From positions 1-64,000 of the forward strand of contig NZ_QICI01000062.1 in assembly GCF_004119445.1 (NCBI RefSeq): DNA of 64,000 nucleotides, in the 5' to 3' direction. The notes under the pieces were generated by a model that had not been told where the DNA came from, made no database searches, and saw only the letters and a list, made by a program, of their open reading frames with translations. The translations under genes and the position numbers were made by a program. This stretch comes from Chryseobacterium sp. CH21. Its GTDB lineage: Bacteria > Bacteroidota > Bacteroidia > Flavobacteriales > Weeksellaceae. Shown here piece after piece: positions 16,046 through 25,411 of this stretch; within the stretch, counting starts at the first letter, position 1; each line of letters starts with the position of its first letter.

Positions 16046-17224
16046 ATGAAAGAAGTATTCATTGTTTCCGCAGTAAGAACACCTATGGGGAGTTTTATGG
16101 GAAGCTTATCAACAGTTCCAGCTACAAAACTGGGAGCAACTGCTGTAAAAGGGGCATTAGATAAAATCGGTTTAGATCCTAATCAGGTTCAGGAAATCTA
16201 TATGGGAAATGTTCTTCAGGCAGGAGAAGGCCAGGCGCCGGCTCGTCAGGTAGCTTTAGGAGCAGGTCTTTCAATCAATACACCTTCTACTACAGTTAAT
16301 AAAGTGTGTGCTTCAGGAATGAAGGCTGTAACAATGGCTGCTCAGGCAATCAAAGCTGGTGATGCAGAAGTAATTGTTGCAGGTGGTATGGAAAATATGT
16401 CTTTAGTTCCTCACTATTACAATGCAAGAGTTGCTACAAAGCTAGGCGATATCAAAATGCTTGACGGAATGGTACTTGACGGTCTTACAGACGTATACAA
16501 CAAAGTACATATGGGAGTATGTGCAGAAAAATGTGCGGTAGACTATAATATCACAAGAGAAGATCAGGATAACTTCGCTGTTGAATCTTACAAAAGATCT
16601 GCAAAAGCGTGGAGTGAAGGTAAATTCAATGAAGAAATTGTACCGGTTTCTATTCCTCAGAGAAAAGGAGAGCCTGTAATCTTTGCTGAAGATGAAGAAT
16701 ACAAAGCTGTAAACTTCGACAGAATTTCAACACTTCCTACCGTATTCAAAAAAGAAGAAGGAACGGTAACAGCTGCTAATGCATCTACTCTGAATGACGG
16801 TGCTTCTGCATTAATTCTTGTTTCTAAAGAAAAAATGGAAGAACTTGGATTAAAACCTCTTGCCAAAATCGTTTCTTACGCTGATGCGGCACACGAGCCT
16901 GAAAACTTTACGACTGCTCCGGCTAAAGCACTACCTATCGCTCTTAAAAAAGCAGGATTAGAAGTTTCTGATATCGATTTCTTCGAATTCAACGAAGCTT
17001 TCTCAGTAGTAGGATTGGCAAACAACAAAATCTTAGGATTAGATGCAGCTAAAGTAAACGTAAACGGAGGAGCTGTAGCTCTTGGACACCCACTGGGAAG
17101 TTCAGGATCAAGAATCATTGTTACATTGATTAACGTACTGAAGCAAAACAATGCAAAATACGGTGCCGCAGCAATCTGCAACGGTGGTGGAGGTGCTTCT
17201 GCTATCGTGATTGAAAATATCTAA
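16046..17224 (+). CDS. Acetyl-CoA C-acyltransferase (thiolase)
   Basis: The 392-residue enzyme is a type II thiolase that either splits 3-ketoacyl-CoA or condenses two acetyl-CoA. The nucleophile Cys88 lies in VNKVCASGMKA, the NEAF motif supplies an active-site Asn, the histidine is in GGAVALGHPLGSSGSR (about His348) and the second cysteine in AAICNGGGGASA (about Cys378). Length is standard. In this setting it could act in beta-oxidation with ETF or make acetoacetyl-CoA for the mevalonate pathway, whose kinase-like gene lies 4 kb downstream; the sequence does not decide. It appears monocistronic. Confidence 0.93.
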   Translation: MKEVFIVSAVRTPMGSFMGSLSTVPATKLGATAVKGALDKIGLDPNQVQEIYMGNVLQAGEGQAPARQVALGAGLSINTPSTTVNKVCASGMKAVTMAAQAIKAGDAEVIVAGGMENMSLVPHYYNARVATKLGDIKMLDGMVLDGLTDVYNKVHMGVCAEKCAVDYNITREDQDNFAVESYKRSAKAWSEGKFNEEIVPVSIPQRKGEPVIFAEDEEYKAVNFDRISTLPTVFKKEEGTVTAANASTLNDGASALILVSKEKMEELGLKPLAKIVSYADAAHEPENFTTAPAKALPIALKKAGLEVSDIDFFEFNEAFSVVGLANNKILGLDAAKVNVNGGAVALGHPLGSSGSRIIVTLINVLKQNNAKYGAAAICNGGGGASAIVIENI

Positions 17225-17330
17225 TATTCTGTTTCAGAATATATTGCCATTAAGGAATCGATAATTTTTTTAAAAACTTATCCATTTCTTAATGGTTTTT
17301 TTATTTTTGTGCTACTAATATATATTTGAA

Positions 17331-18821
17331 ATGTCTGAAACTGAGAATCGACAGCCTAAAAACATAAAGAATAATCCGAAGATTATGAAAGCCTGGGCTG
17401 TATATGACTGGGCAAATTCCGTTTATTCCCTGGTTATTACCTCTACTATTTTCCCTATTTATTACTCTATCCTTACCACAGCGTATGAGAAAAAGGAATA
17501 CGTAGCAGAAACCAAAACATGGATTGATGTCCCGGTAAGACATTCTATCAAAATTTTTGGAGAAGGATATCAGCCGGATGCCGTATACGGATATTCACTT
17601 ACGATATCGTTCTTTATCGTAGTATTATTGTCTCCGTTTTTATCTTCATTAGCAGATACCATCGGAAACAAAAAATCTTTCCTGCAGTTTTTCTGTTATC
17701 TGGGAGCAACATCTTGTATGGGATTAGCCATGTTTACCGGAATGCACAATGTATTTCTGGGGCTCTTATTCAGTATTACTGCCAGTGTAGGGTTCTGGGG
17801 AAGTTTAGTGTTTTATAACTCGTTCCTTCCGGATATTGCTACACCAGACAGGCAGGATGCGCTTTCTGCCAGAGGATATGTGTACGGATATCTGGGTTCT
17901 GTAGTTTTGGTAGTAATCTGTTTAATTTTGATCCAGGTTTTTGCCAAAGGAGCTGCTCAGCAGTTATTATTTACAAGAATCAGTTTTCTGTTAACAGGTG
18001 CATGGTGGTTCGGTTTTTCCCAATATACCTTCAAACATCTTCCTCAATTTGGGGATGTGAAAGATAAACTTCCTAAAGATTTGGTATTGCTGAATTATAA
18101 AAATATCTTCAAAAAGCATGAAGAGCAGGGAGGTTTCTTTGAAGTTTTTAAAGATAACCTGAGCTTCTATAAAGATATTGCAAAAGAAAGTTTCCACGAA
18201 CTGTTTAAAGTAGGAGGAGAGCTTTTCAAAGATAGAAATCTGAAATTCTTCCTATCAAGCTTCTTCTTTTACAGTGTCGGAATGCAGACCATTTTCCTTA
18301 TGGCTACTTTATTCGGGAAGAGTGAAATCAATCTTGCTCAGGATAAACTGATCGGAACCCTTTTGGTTATTCAGATTGAAGCCATTATCGGGGCTGTTAT
18401 TTTCTCAAGATTATCCAAAAGAATTGGTAATAGAAACGTAATTTCAATTGCGATTGTACTTTGGATAGTAGCGTGTTTGTGGGCTTATTTCCTGAATAAA
18501 GAAAATCCAACGGTAGAATATCAGTTCTATGGAGTTGCAGCAGTAGTAGGGTTAGTAATGGGAGGACTTCAGGCGATGTCCAGATCCACTTACTCAAAAT
18601 TACTTCCGGAAAATTCAATGGAGAACACTACTTACTTCAGTTTCTATGATGTATTGGAGAAAATTGCCATCATTATTGGAACATTCATCTTTGCAACATT
18701 GATTGAGCATTTTAACAATATGCGTATTGCCGCTTTATCAATGACCATATTTTTTGGTGCAGGATTGGTTTTAATCCGATTCCTGAAGGTCAAAATGAGA
18801 ACTGATAGAGAAACATTATAA
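17331..18821 (+). CDS. Atg22/UMF1-type MFS transporter
   Basis: The 496-residue membrane protein has about twelve helices and the signature WAVYDWANSVYSLVITSTIFPIYY near residue 20, split here only by wording, which defines the Atg22/UMF1 branch of the major facilitator superfamily. Other family segments are PFLSSLADTIGNKK and GFWGSLVFYNSFLPDIA. Substrates of bacterial members are unknown; yeast Atg22 exports amino acids from the vacuole. Two TAnnTTTG boxes lie upstream (17302-17309 and 17321-17328); the second almost touches the ATG, so the first is more plausible. A terminator follows the gene. Confidence 0.87.
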   Translation: MSETENRQPKNIKNNPKIMKAWAVYDWANSVYSLVITSTIFPIYYSILTTAYEKKEYVAETKTWIDVPVRHSIKIFGEGYQPDAVYGYSLTISFFIVVLLSPFLSSLADTIGNKKSFLQFFCYLGATSCMGLAMFTGMHNVFLGLLFSITASVGFWGSLVFYNSFLPDIATPDRQDALSARGYVYGYLGSVVLVVICLILIQVFAKGAAQQLLFTRISFLLTGAWWFGFSQYTFKHLPQFGDVKDKLPKDLVLLNYKNIFKKHEEQGGFFEVFKDNLSFYKDIAKESFHELFKVGGELFKDRNLKFFLSSFFFYSVGMQTIFLMATLFGKSEINLAQDKLIGTLLVIQIEAIIGAVIFSRLSKRIGNRNVISIAIVLWIVACLWAYFLNKENPTVEYQFYGVAAVVGLVMGGLQAMSRSTYSKLLPENSMENTTYFSFYDVLEKIAIIIGTFIFATLIEHFNNMRIAALSMTIFFGAGLVLIRFLKVKMRTDRETL

Positions 18822-18825
18822 AATT

Positions 18826-18855
18826 AAAAGACGTTATTTTTAACGTCTTTTTTTA
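18826..18855 (+). terminator. Terminator after the UMF1 transporter
   Basis: The stem AAAAGACGTTA/TAACGTCTTTT (18826-18836 with 18841-18851) has a four-base loop and a T-run. Confidence 0.88.
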
Positions 18856-18998
18856 TTCTTTAAAATAAAAAACACCTATTTGATAGTTTTGTTTGATTTA
18901 TTTTATGTACATGTAATAAATATTAAAATACAGTAATGATTTTTCACTATGTTTTGATTTTTTTGTTTATTTGTAAAAATGACAAAATTACCAAAATC

Positions 18999-21158
18999 AT
19001 GAAAAAGTTTCTACTAATTTGTTTTTTGCAATGTTTTATTCTTGGTTTTTCTCAAAAATTAAAACCTGTTGCTCAAAAAGTTTCGGAATTTCATAATGAA
19101 AAAACAGAGCTTAAAAGCTATGATCTATTTGAACTCAATAAAACTACAGATAAATCAGACGAATACAAGCGGGCTGCAACTGATATCAGTGTTATGTCTC
19201 TGAAGTCTGCAGAGTTGAAAAGATTAATCAAAGATAAACCAGATTTTCTTGAAATATCTTTTCCCTTTGATGGCAGACAAATCACTGTTGAAATGTACAA
19301 ACATCAAATCCTGACCAGCGATTTTAAAGTAGTTACAGATAAAGGGAACGCAGTACCATATACACCAGGAGTTTACTATCAGGGAATTGTAAAAGGGGAT
19401 AATGCTTCTATTATTGCTTTTAGCTTTTTTAATAATGATGTTGTAGGAGTGGTATCCACTCCTGAATTAGGAAACATAGTAGTAGGAAAAGCTAAAAATT
19501 CTGAAGATTTTGTAAGCTATTCAGATTCTAAATTAACAGGTTCCAATCCTTTTGCATGTGATGTAGATGGTCTGAAAGAAAACCAGGTTCAAAGACCTGT
19601 TTTTAACCCTAATAATACCAGTAAAAAGAAAACAGATAACTGTGTAAGAATATACTATGAAGCAGGTTTCGGTCCTTACACCCAAAATGGAAGCAATACA
19701 ACGACAACAACCAATTGGGTGACAGCCATGCACAATAACGTTTCAACACTGTATGCCAATGAGAATGTGAATGTGGCATTAAGTGAAGTTTTTGTCTGGA
19801 CAACTACTGATCCTTATACTGGATCACCAAGTGCAATTTTGAGTCAGTTTAGAACTACAAGAACCAGTTTTAACGGAGATGTTGCACAGTTATTAAGAAA
19901 CCCTGCTACAACAAGTATTGCTTATGTTAATTCATTATGTACCAATTATAGATATTCTTATTGTGGAATGAATCTGAACTATCAGAACGTACCTGCTTAT
20001 TCCTGGAATATAGAAGTAATGACCCATGAACTTGGGCACAATTTAGGCTCACCACATACACACTCTTGCTTCTGGAATGGAAATAATACCGCTATTGATG
20101 GATGTGGACCTGCATCAGGAAATAACGAAGGATGTACTGCTGCTCTTCCTCCGGCCGGTGGTGGTACCATTATGAGCTACTGCCATTTGGTAAGCAGCGT
20201 AGGAATTAATTTTGCAAACGGTTTTGGAGTACAGCCAGCAACGCTGATCCGAAATACAGTCGATTCAAAAGGATGTCTTGGAACCAATTGTACAACATCT
20301 TGTACTGCAACGATCTCCAATCTTACGATTAATAATATCACACAAAACTCAGCAAATGCTACTTTTACAGATGCTGCCTCTACATCATGGAAATATAAGC
20401 TGACAACAAGTAACGGAACATTAATATCTTCCGGAAATGCAACAGCACCTTCTTTTAATTTTACAAGTCTTCAACCGGCTACATATTACAGATCAAGTGT
20501 AGGAACAGATTGCAGCGGCCCTAATGCTTTCCAGTTATCACAGCTATTTTTAACAGATGGAGCATGGTGTGACGGAACTCAATTCTTAGATACGGGAGGT
20601 TTAGCAGGGCAGTATAAAGATAATGAAGAATTGGTAAAAACATTTTATCCTACTTCTGGTTCTTCTATGACCATGACATTTACGGCATTCGATCTGGAAC
20701 AGGGCTACGATTTTATGTCTGTATATAATGGTTCTTCTACAGCGTCACCATTATTTGCCAATGGAAATAATCTAAGTGGAAGCACAATTCCAGGTCCGTT
20801 TGCATCAACAGATCCTTCAGGGGCAATAACCGTAAAATTTGTTTCTGATGGAGGGGTAACAGGAAATGGATGGAATGCAAATTTCTCTTGCAGTGTCCTG
20901 ACAGTGGAAGACATCAAGATAAAAAATAACTCAATTGATATTTACCCGAATCCTGCTAAAAATATGATAACCCTCTCTTCAAAAGAAAGGCTGAAAGGGT
21001 ATAAAATCTATGATGAAGCCGGAAGACTGGTGCTTTCAGATTCTTCTTTAAAAGGGAATAAACAGGAAATAAATCTTTCCTCAATTCAGACAGGAAACTA
21101 TGCGATTACCATTAAAACAGAGACACAGACCATCAACAAAAAGCTGATCAAACAGTAA
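18999..21158 (+). CDS. Secreted reprolysin-like (M12B-type) metalloprotease with FnIII, CUB and T9SS sorting domains
   Basis: The 719-residue protein starts with a signal peptide (MKKFLLICFLQCFILGFSQ; this ATG is chosen over one 63 bases upstream). A propeptide region precedes the catalytic domain. The zinc motif is EVMTHELGHNLGSPHTH, a metzincin H-E-x-x-H-x-x-G-x-x-H, and the Met-turn is GGTIMSYCH; paired cysteines surround them. After this come a fibronectin type III-like segment (CTATISNLTINNITQNSANA...), a CUB-like domain (GAWCDGTQFLDTGG ... GNGWNANFSC) and a type A sorting domain (IYPNPAKNMITL ... NKKLIKQ). It is thus an exported protease, probably degrading extracellular proteins. Confidence 0.92.
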   Translation: MKKFLLICFLQCFILGFSQKLKPVAQKVSEFHNEKTELKSYDLFELNKTTDKSDEYKRAATDISVMSLKSAELKRLIKDKPDFLEISFPFDGRQITVEMYKHQILTSDFKVVTDKGNAVPYTPGVYYQGIVKGDNASIIAFSFFNNDVVGVVSTPELGNIVVGKAKNSEDFVSYSDSKLTGSNPFACDVDGLKENQVQRPVFNPNNTSKKKTDNCVRIYYEAGFGPYTQNGSNTTTTTNWVTAMHNNVSTLYANENVNVALSEVFVWTTTDPYTGSPSAILSQFRTTRTSFNGDVAQLLRNPATTSIAYVNSLCTNYRYSYCGMNLNYQNVPAYSWNIEVMTHELGHNLGSPHTHSCFWNGNNTAIDGCGPASGNNEGCTAALPPAGGGTIMSYCHLVSSVGINFANGFGVQPATLIRNTVDSKGCLGTNCTTSCTATISNLTINNITQNSANATFTDAASTSWKYKLTTSNGTLISSGNATAPSFNFTSLQPATYYRSSVGTDCSGPNAFQLSQLFLTDGAWCDGTQFLDTGGLAGQYKDNEELVKTFYPTSGSSMTMTFTAFDLEQGYDFMSVYNGSSTASPLFANGNNLSGSTIPGPFASTDPSGAITVKFVSDGGVTGNGWNANFSCSVLTVEDIKIKNNSIDIYPNPAKNMITLSSKERLKGYKIYDEAGRLVLSDSSLKGNKQEINLSSIQTGNYAITIKTETQTINKKLIKQ

Positions 21159-21178
21159 TTTTTAAATAATTTATGATG

Positions 21179-21206
21179 AAAGCCTGATAATCTCAGGCTT
21201 TTTTTG
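21179..21206 (+). terminator. Terminator after the secreted protease
   Basis: The stem AAAGCCTGA/TCAGGCTTT with a five-base loop is followed by a T-run. Confidence 0.85.
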
Positions 21207-21235
21207 TATATTTCATAGAAAAATTTCGGCCTGAG

Positions 21236-21271
21236 TTTTGCTTATATTCAGCGGAATAATTTTTAACTTTG
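21236..21271 (+). promoter_or_regulatory. Promoter of the mevalonate-kinase-like gene
   Basis: TTTTG at 21236-21240 and TAACTTTG at 21264-21271 are 23 bases apart, at the upper limit of the Bacteroidota consensus. The position argues that translation starts at ATG 21292 and not at the in-frame TTG 21238, which lies inside the promoter. Confidence 0.5.
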
Positions 21272-21291
21272 CAAAAAGATTTATTGTCAAC

Positions 21292-22218
21292 ATGACCAAC
21301 CCTTTATTTTATGCAAAAATAATTCTGTTCGGAGAATATGGAATGATCGAAGATTCCCAGGGACTTGTAGTACCTTACAGTTTCTATAAAGGAACTTTGA
21401 AATTTTCAGATCTGAGTTCTGATTTTGAACTTAATTCCAACAGACATCTGCAGAAATACTCTGAATTTCTTACAGCACTTGACCTTTCCGACGATTTTAA
21501 GTTGGATATCGAGAGCTTCAAAAACGATATTTCGAACGGACTTTTCTTTGATTCCAATATTCCTCAGGGATATGGAGTGGGAAGTTCAGGAGCCTTGGTA
21601 GCTGCTATTTTTGAAAAATATTCAGTTAGCAAACTGAATCCTGAGAACATTTCAAAAGATAATCTTAAAAAATTAAAAGCTGTTTTCGGAGAAATGGAAA
21701 GCTATTTCCATGGAAAAAGTTCTGGAATGGATCCACTGATCTGTTATATGAATCTTCCAATTCTGATCGAAAATAAAGAAAATTTAGACAGGGTAAATAT
21801 TCCAGAAGGAGAAGAAGGAAAAGGAGCTATTTTCCTGATTGATTCCGGAATGACAGGAGAAACAGGACCTATGATCCAGATTTTCTTTGAAAAAATGAAA
21901 ACAGAAGGTTTCCGTAAAACCCTGAAAGAAGAATTCATCCGTTACAATAACGCATGTATTGAATCTTTCCTTAAAAAAGACATGAATCCTTTCTTCAGAA
22001 ACCTGAAAAAACTTTCTCACTGGGCATACGAGCATTTCCGCCCTATGATTCCTGAAAGTATTTTTAATATCTGGAAAAAAGGTCTGGATTCTAATGCTTA
22101 TTATCTGAAACTATGTGGTAGTGGCGGTGGCGGCTATATCTTAGGATTTACCAAAGATTATGCAAAAGCAGAAAAAATGCTTGAAGGCTTCCAAAAAGAA
22201 GTGATTTACAGATTTTAA
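21292..22218 (+). CDS. GHMP kinase, mevalonate kinase-like
   Basis: The 308-residue protein has the GHMP kinase signature: an N-terminal YAKIILFGEYGMIEDSQGLVVPY, the ATP loop PQGYGVGSSGALVAAI at about residues 94-109, the SGMDPLICYMN substrate segment and the C-terminal motif LCGSGGGGYILGF. It most resembles bacterial mevalonate kinases, which phosphorylate mevalonate on the way to isopentenyl diphosphate; Flavobacteriia commonly use the mevalonate pathway. A UbiA prenyltransferase follows ten bases later, which supports an isoprenoid role. Diphosphomevalonate decarboxylase and other pathway genes are not in the window. Confidence 0.85.
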   Translation: MTNPLFYAKIILFGEYGMIEDSQGLVVPYSFYKGTLKFSDLSSDFELNSNRHLQKYSEFLTALDLSDDFKLDIESFKNDISNGLFFDSNIPQGYGVGSSGALVAAIFEKYSVSKLNPENISKDNLKKLKAVFGEMESYFHGKSSGMDPLICYMNLPILIENKENLDRVNIPEGEEGKGAIFLIDSGMTGETGPMIQIFFEKMKTEGFRKTLKEEFIRYNNACIESFLKKDMNPFFRNLKKLSHWAYEHFRPMIPESIFNIWKKGLDSNAYYLKLCGSGGGGYILGFTKDYAKAEKMLEGFQKEVIYRF

Positions 22219-22228
22219 ACAGATTGGA

Positions 22229-23158
22229 ATGAATTCTGAAAAAGAAACTTTCCAATCTAAAAACTATGTATCAAAATCTATATTTTACAGATTTTCACAA
22301 TTCGTGGGCTTTCTCCTCGGAGCACGTTTTTTTGTAGCTGCTCTGCTGACATTTGCCCTTTATGTTTCTACTTTTTTCCTGTTCAATCAGGATGAATCCT
22401 TTCAAAAATTCGTCTTCGATTTCAAAGTACATGGTATTATTTTCTGTACGGTTCTTACGATACTGGCAGGTGGTATTATTAATCAGTTCTATGATATCGA
22501 GAAAGACCACATTGTAAAACCTTTCAGAACAAGGGTTCAGAGTTTCATCAAACAGAAATATTTTTTATATGCTTATCTGGCTCTCAGTGCTATTTCTTTA
22601 GGGGTAGCCTGGATGATTTCCCATAATGTATTTGCTTTCTTTGTGGTTTATCAGTTCTTTATGTGGTTTTACAGTCATAAACTAAGCAGAATACTGATTG
22701 TAAACAACCTTACTTTTGTCAGCCTTACCTTATACCCATTTTTTGGAATGATGGTGTACTATGAAACGTTTTCCAAAAAGGTCTTTCTGATGGCTGTTTT
22801 TCTTTTTCTTATCTTGCTGTGTATTGATATTGTAAAAGATACCCTTACCAAAAGTGTAGATAAAACATTTGGATATACTACCATTCCTAACTATTTTAAA
22901 ACCAGAAATACAAAAATCATACTGACTTCTTTACTGATGATCACCATGGCAGTTTCTATGAAAATCATCACCAAAACAGGAGTTACTGGATTCATGGCTT
23001 ATTACTTTGCCGGAGGGCTTTTTGTTATGATTCTATGCATCTATCTTCTTATTAATGCATCCCGCAGGAGTAACTTCTTTACATTGAACGTATTACGTTT
23101 TTGGGTTTTTGTAGGAATTATTGCAATGCTTTTAAACGGAATAGAGCATAAATTATAA
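22229..23158 (+). CDS. UbiA family prenyltransferase
   Basis: The 309-residue integral membrane protein has about eight helices and the two aspartate motifs of UbiA enzymes: NQFYDIEKDHI (N-x3-D-x3-D, about residue 88) and CIDIVKDTLTKSVDK (about 195-209). These bind the Mg-diphosphate of a prenyl donor. Bacteroidota copies at this position are often annotated as geranylgeranylglycerol-phosphate geranylgeranyltransferase, but the acceptor cannot be told from sequence. It is ten bases downstream of the mevalonate-kinase-like gene, almost certainly in the same operon. The menA gene at 44631 is a separate paralogue. Confidence 0.85.
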   Translation: MNSEKETFQSKNYVSKSIFYRFSQFVGFLLGARFFVAALLTFALYVSTFFLFNQDESFQKFVFDFKVHGIIFCTVLTILAGGIINQFYDIEKDHIVKPFRTRVQSFIKQKYFLYAYLALSAISLGVAWMISHNVFAFFVVYQFFMWFYSHKLSRILIVNNLTFVSLTLYPFFGMMVYYETFSKKVFLMAVFLFLILLCIDIVKDTLTKSVDKTFGYTTIPNYFKTRNTKIILTSLLMITMAVSMKIITKTGVTGFMAYYFAGGLFVMILCIYLLINASRRSNFFTLNVLRFWVFVGIIAMLLNGIEHKL

Positions 23159-23222
23159 AAAAAATTCTTTAAATAAACTGAGGTTATTACTACCTTTGCC
23201 TAACTAAATTTAATAAATAGGA

Positions 23223-24389
23223 ATGCCCATTTTTAACGATACAAAAGTCGCATTTGCAGACAAGTCTGATGCACAATTGAAAAAGGCTTACTGGATGTTT
23301 AAAATGATTGAACAGCCCGCTCTTACAAGCCTTGGAACATCTGTCCTGAATTTTACAGTACACAACAACTTTCCTTTCGTTACCGGAATTGTAAAAAGTA
23401 CCTTATTTGCCCAGTTTTGTGGTGGTGAAACCCGCGAAGAAAGCATGAAAGTTGTGAAACAGCTGTTCAAAAGAGGAGTTGGAAGTATTTTCGATTACTC
23501 TATTGAAGGAAAAGAAGATGAAGCAACTTTTGATGCGGTATGCAAAGAAATTAAAGACATTGTTAGATTCTCGGTGGGAAATCCGGCAATTCCTTTTATT
23601 GTGTTTAAACCTACGGCTTTCGGAAGGATTGATCTTTATGAAGCAGTTGGAAAAGGGGCAGAACTTACTACCAGCCAGAAAGAAGAATGGGAAAGAGTCG
23701 TGAAAAGATTTGATGAAGTATGCAGTCTTTGCCACGAAAATGATAAAAAAGTAATGGTAGATGCTGAAGAAACCTGGATGCAGGATGCAGCAGATCACCT
23801 TTGCGAAGAGATGATGGAGAAATATAACCAGGAAAAACCTATCGTTTGGAATACAATTCAGATGTACAGAACCGGAAGGCTGGAATATATGGAAGCTAAT
23901 CTTCAGAGAGCAAGAGAGAAGAACTACTTTATTGGTTATAAGATCGTGCGTGGTGCTTATATGGAAAAAGAAAGAGCCAGAGCAGCAGAAAAAGGTTACG
24001 CAGATCCTATTCAGCCAACCAAAGACGCTTCAGATAAAAACTACAATGCAGGAATTGATTTTGTCATGAATCATCTGGACAAAGTTTCAGCGTTTTTCGG
24101 AACCCATAATGAAATCTCTTCAGAGTTGATTATGGATAAAATGAAAGCAAAATCTCTGGAAACCGACAATCCTCATGTGTATTTCGGGCAGCTTTATGGG
24201 ATGAGTGACAATATTACTTTCTATTTGTCCGATAAAGGCTATAATGTAGCTAAATATCTTCCATATGGACCCGTCAAGGATGTTGTACCTTATTTAACGA
24301 GAAGAGCTCAGGAAAACACCTCTGTAGCCGGACAAACCGGAAGAGAGCTGGGACTTATCAAGAAAGAACTAGAAAGAAGAAAGAAGTAA
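23223..24389 (+). CDS. Proline dehydrogenase
   Basis: The 388-residue protein is a monofunctional FAD-dependent proline dehydrogenase, oxidising proline to pyrroline-5-carboxylate and feeding electrons to menaquinone. It shows the family segments KPTAFGRIDLYEAVG, VMVDAEETWMQDAAD, QMYRTGRLEYM, YKIVRGAYMEKERARA, FFGTHNE and QLYGMSDNITFYL, ending with YLTRRAQENTSV in which the paired arginines bind proline carboxylate. A TACCTTTG -7 box is at 23191-23198. The second enzyme of the pathway, pyrroline-5-carboxylate dehydrogenase, is not in the window. A terminator closes the unit. Confidence 0.94.
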   Translation: MPIFNDTKVAFADKSDAQLKKAYWMFKMIEQPALTSLGTSVLNFTVHNNFPFVTGIVKSTLFAQFCGGETREESMKVVKQLFKRGVGSIFDYSIEGKEDEATFDAVCKEIKDIVRFSVGNPAIPFIVFKPTAFGRIDLYEAVGKGAELTTSQKEEWERVVKRFDEVCSLCHENDKKVMVDAEETWMQDAADHLCEEMMEKYNQEKPIVWNTIQMYRTGRLEYMEANLQRAREKNYFIGYKIVRGAYMEKERARAAEKGYADPIQPTKDASDKNYNAGIDFVMNHLDKVSAFFGTHNEISSELIMDKMKAKSLETDNPHVYFGQLYGMSDNITFYLSDKGYNVAKYLPYGPVKDVVPYLTRRAQENTSVAGQTGRELGLIKKELERRKK

Positions 24390-24422
24390 TAAGCAATTAA
24401 GATTGCTCTTAATATTTATCAG

Positions 24423-24447
24423 GCCCGCAGATTTGCGGGCTTTTTAA
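24423..24447 (+). terminator. Terminator after proline dehydrogenase
   Basis: The GC-rich stem GCCCGCA/TGCGGGC with a four-base loop is followed by five T. Confidence 0.9.
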
Positions 24448-24576
24448 TTGGTTTAAATCAATTAAAAGAGGGAGGGAATTTTTTGAATTTGCAGTTTTGG
24501 ATTATAAATCAAAATTAATAATAATCAATATAATTTCTACTTACATTAATTATATGTTAGAATAATTTGATTTTTA

Positions 24577-24607
24577 TTGTTGATTTGGTTTTAAATATTT
24601 ATATTTG
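24577..24607 (+). promoter_or_regulatory. Promoter without an annotated gene
   Basis: TTG at 24577-24579 and TATATTTG at 24600-24607, 20 bases apart, form a good Bacteroidota promoter inside a 485-base gap. A short frame (24628-24717) and a strong terminator (24848-24876) follow on the same strand, so a small transcript of roughly 260 bases is predicted. Confidence 0.5.
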
Positions 24608-24627
24608 GTATAGCCATAAAAAAAGCA

Positions 24628-24717
24628 ATGTATGAAAAGACCTTATTTACCTCTATAATACCTCCAACAGGATCTTTACAACACGATAAACAGAACAGAT
24701 TACCCTTTAATAAATAA
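24628..24717 (+). CDS. Possible 29-residue peptide in a small transcript
   Basis: This short frame starts 20 bases after a clear -7 box and encodes MYEKTLFTSIIPPTGSLQHD followed by KQNRLPFNK. No leader, signal peptide or known family is visible and no strong ribosome-binding sequence precedes it, although Bacteroidota often lack one. It may be a real microprotein, or chance coding inside a small RNA that ends at the hairpin at 24848-24872. The evidence is the promoter-frame-terminator arrangement only. Confidence 0.3.
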   Translation: MYEKTLFTSIIPPTGSLQHDKQNRLPFNK

Positions 24718-24847
24718 CCGAAATTATAAAAATATAGTTGTGGAACAGATGATGCAGTAAGATGAAAACTTCATCTCTTTAATTTCCCATTATATTTCAA
24801 AAATAAAATAAAGCAATAGCTTTAGTTTTCTTCTTCAAATATTTTTT

Positions 24848-24876
24848 AACCTGATCATTTTTTGATCAGGTTTTTT
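24848..24876 (+). terminator. Strong terminator closing the small transcript
   Basis: The perfect 10-bp stem AACCTGATCA/TGATCAGGTT (24848-24857 with 24863-24872) is followed by T only on the + strand, so it terminates a + strand transcript and not the minus-strand regulator gene whose stop codon overlaps its tail. Confidence 0.8.
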
Positions 24877-25411
24877 AGGGCTCAAAACTTTCGAATTTTC
24901 CATTTTCATAGAACAGAACAATACGTTTTATTTTACTTTGTTGATTTCCAAACAGTTGCCCTAAAATCTGATCACCAGGATTTTCTAATCGCTGAGAATC
25001 CGGTATTTTTTCCGGAGCTTTATCTTGGGCAGGTATAAACGATTCTCCAGAACTTGATTTTGGAGCTTCTACCTCTGTTTCATCACTTCCAAATTCATCA
25101 TCCTCATTCATCATAGTAAAGAGATCGGGGAGTGGAGTTGTTTTTATTTTCTCCTCTTCAGTATGTTCTTCATAAGTTTCGGTTTCGGGCAGCTGAGATT
25201 TCAGCATCTCACCTTCACCGGTAACCAGCCAGTCCCACAGAAGTTCCGGAAAGCGGGATTTTATTTTTATGATAAACTCAAGAGACGGTTTGTTTCTTCC
25301 GGAAGTAATATGCGAAATAGAGGAACGCTGCACATCTATCTCATCAGCAAACTCAGAAGGAGTAAGATTAGAATACTCTATAATTTTGGAAATTCTTTCA
25401 TTTAAACTCAT
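24875..25411 (-). CDS. XRE-family transcriptional regulator with acidic C-terminal tail
   Basis: The 178-residue protein has an N-terminal Cro/CI-type helix-turn-helix domain (about residues 1-66): LTPSEFADEIDVQRSSISHITSGRNKPS contains the two DNA-contacting helices, here read in one piece from residue 16 on. The remaining 110 residues are acidic, rich in Glu, Asp, Ser and Pro, with no sensor domain, and end IKRIVLFYENGKFESFEP. It is one of few minus-strand genes here. Its upstream region holds an array of ATTTGTA/TACAAAT heptamers overlapping candidate -7 boxes, consistent with self-regulation; that link is inference. Confidence 0.85.
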   Translation of the reverse strand: MSLNERISKIIEYSNLTPSEFADEIDVQRSSISHITSGRNKPSLEFIIKIKSRFPELLWDWLVTGEGEMLKSQLPETETYEEHTEEEKIKTTPLPDLFTMMNEDDEFGSDETEVEAPKSSSGESFIPAQDKAPEKIPDSQRLENPGDQILGQLFGNQQSKIKRIVLFYENGKFESFEP

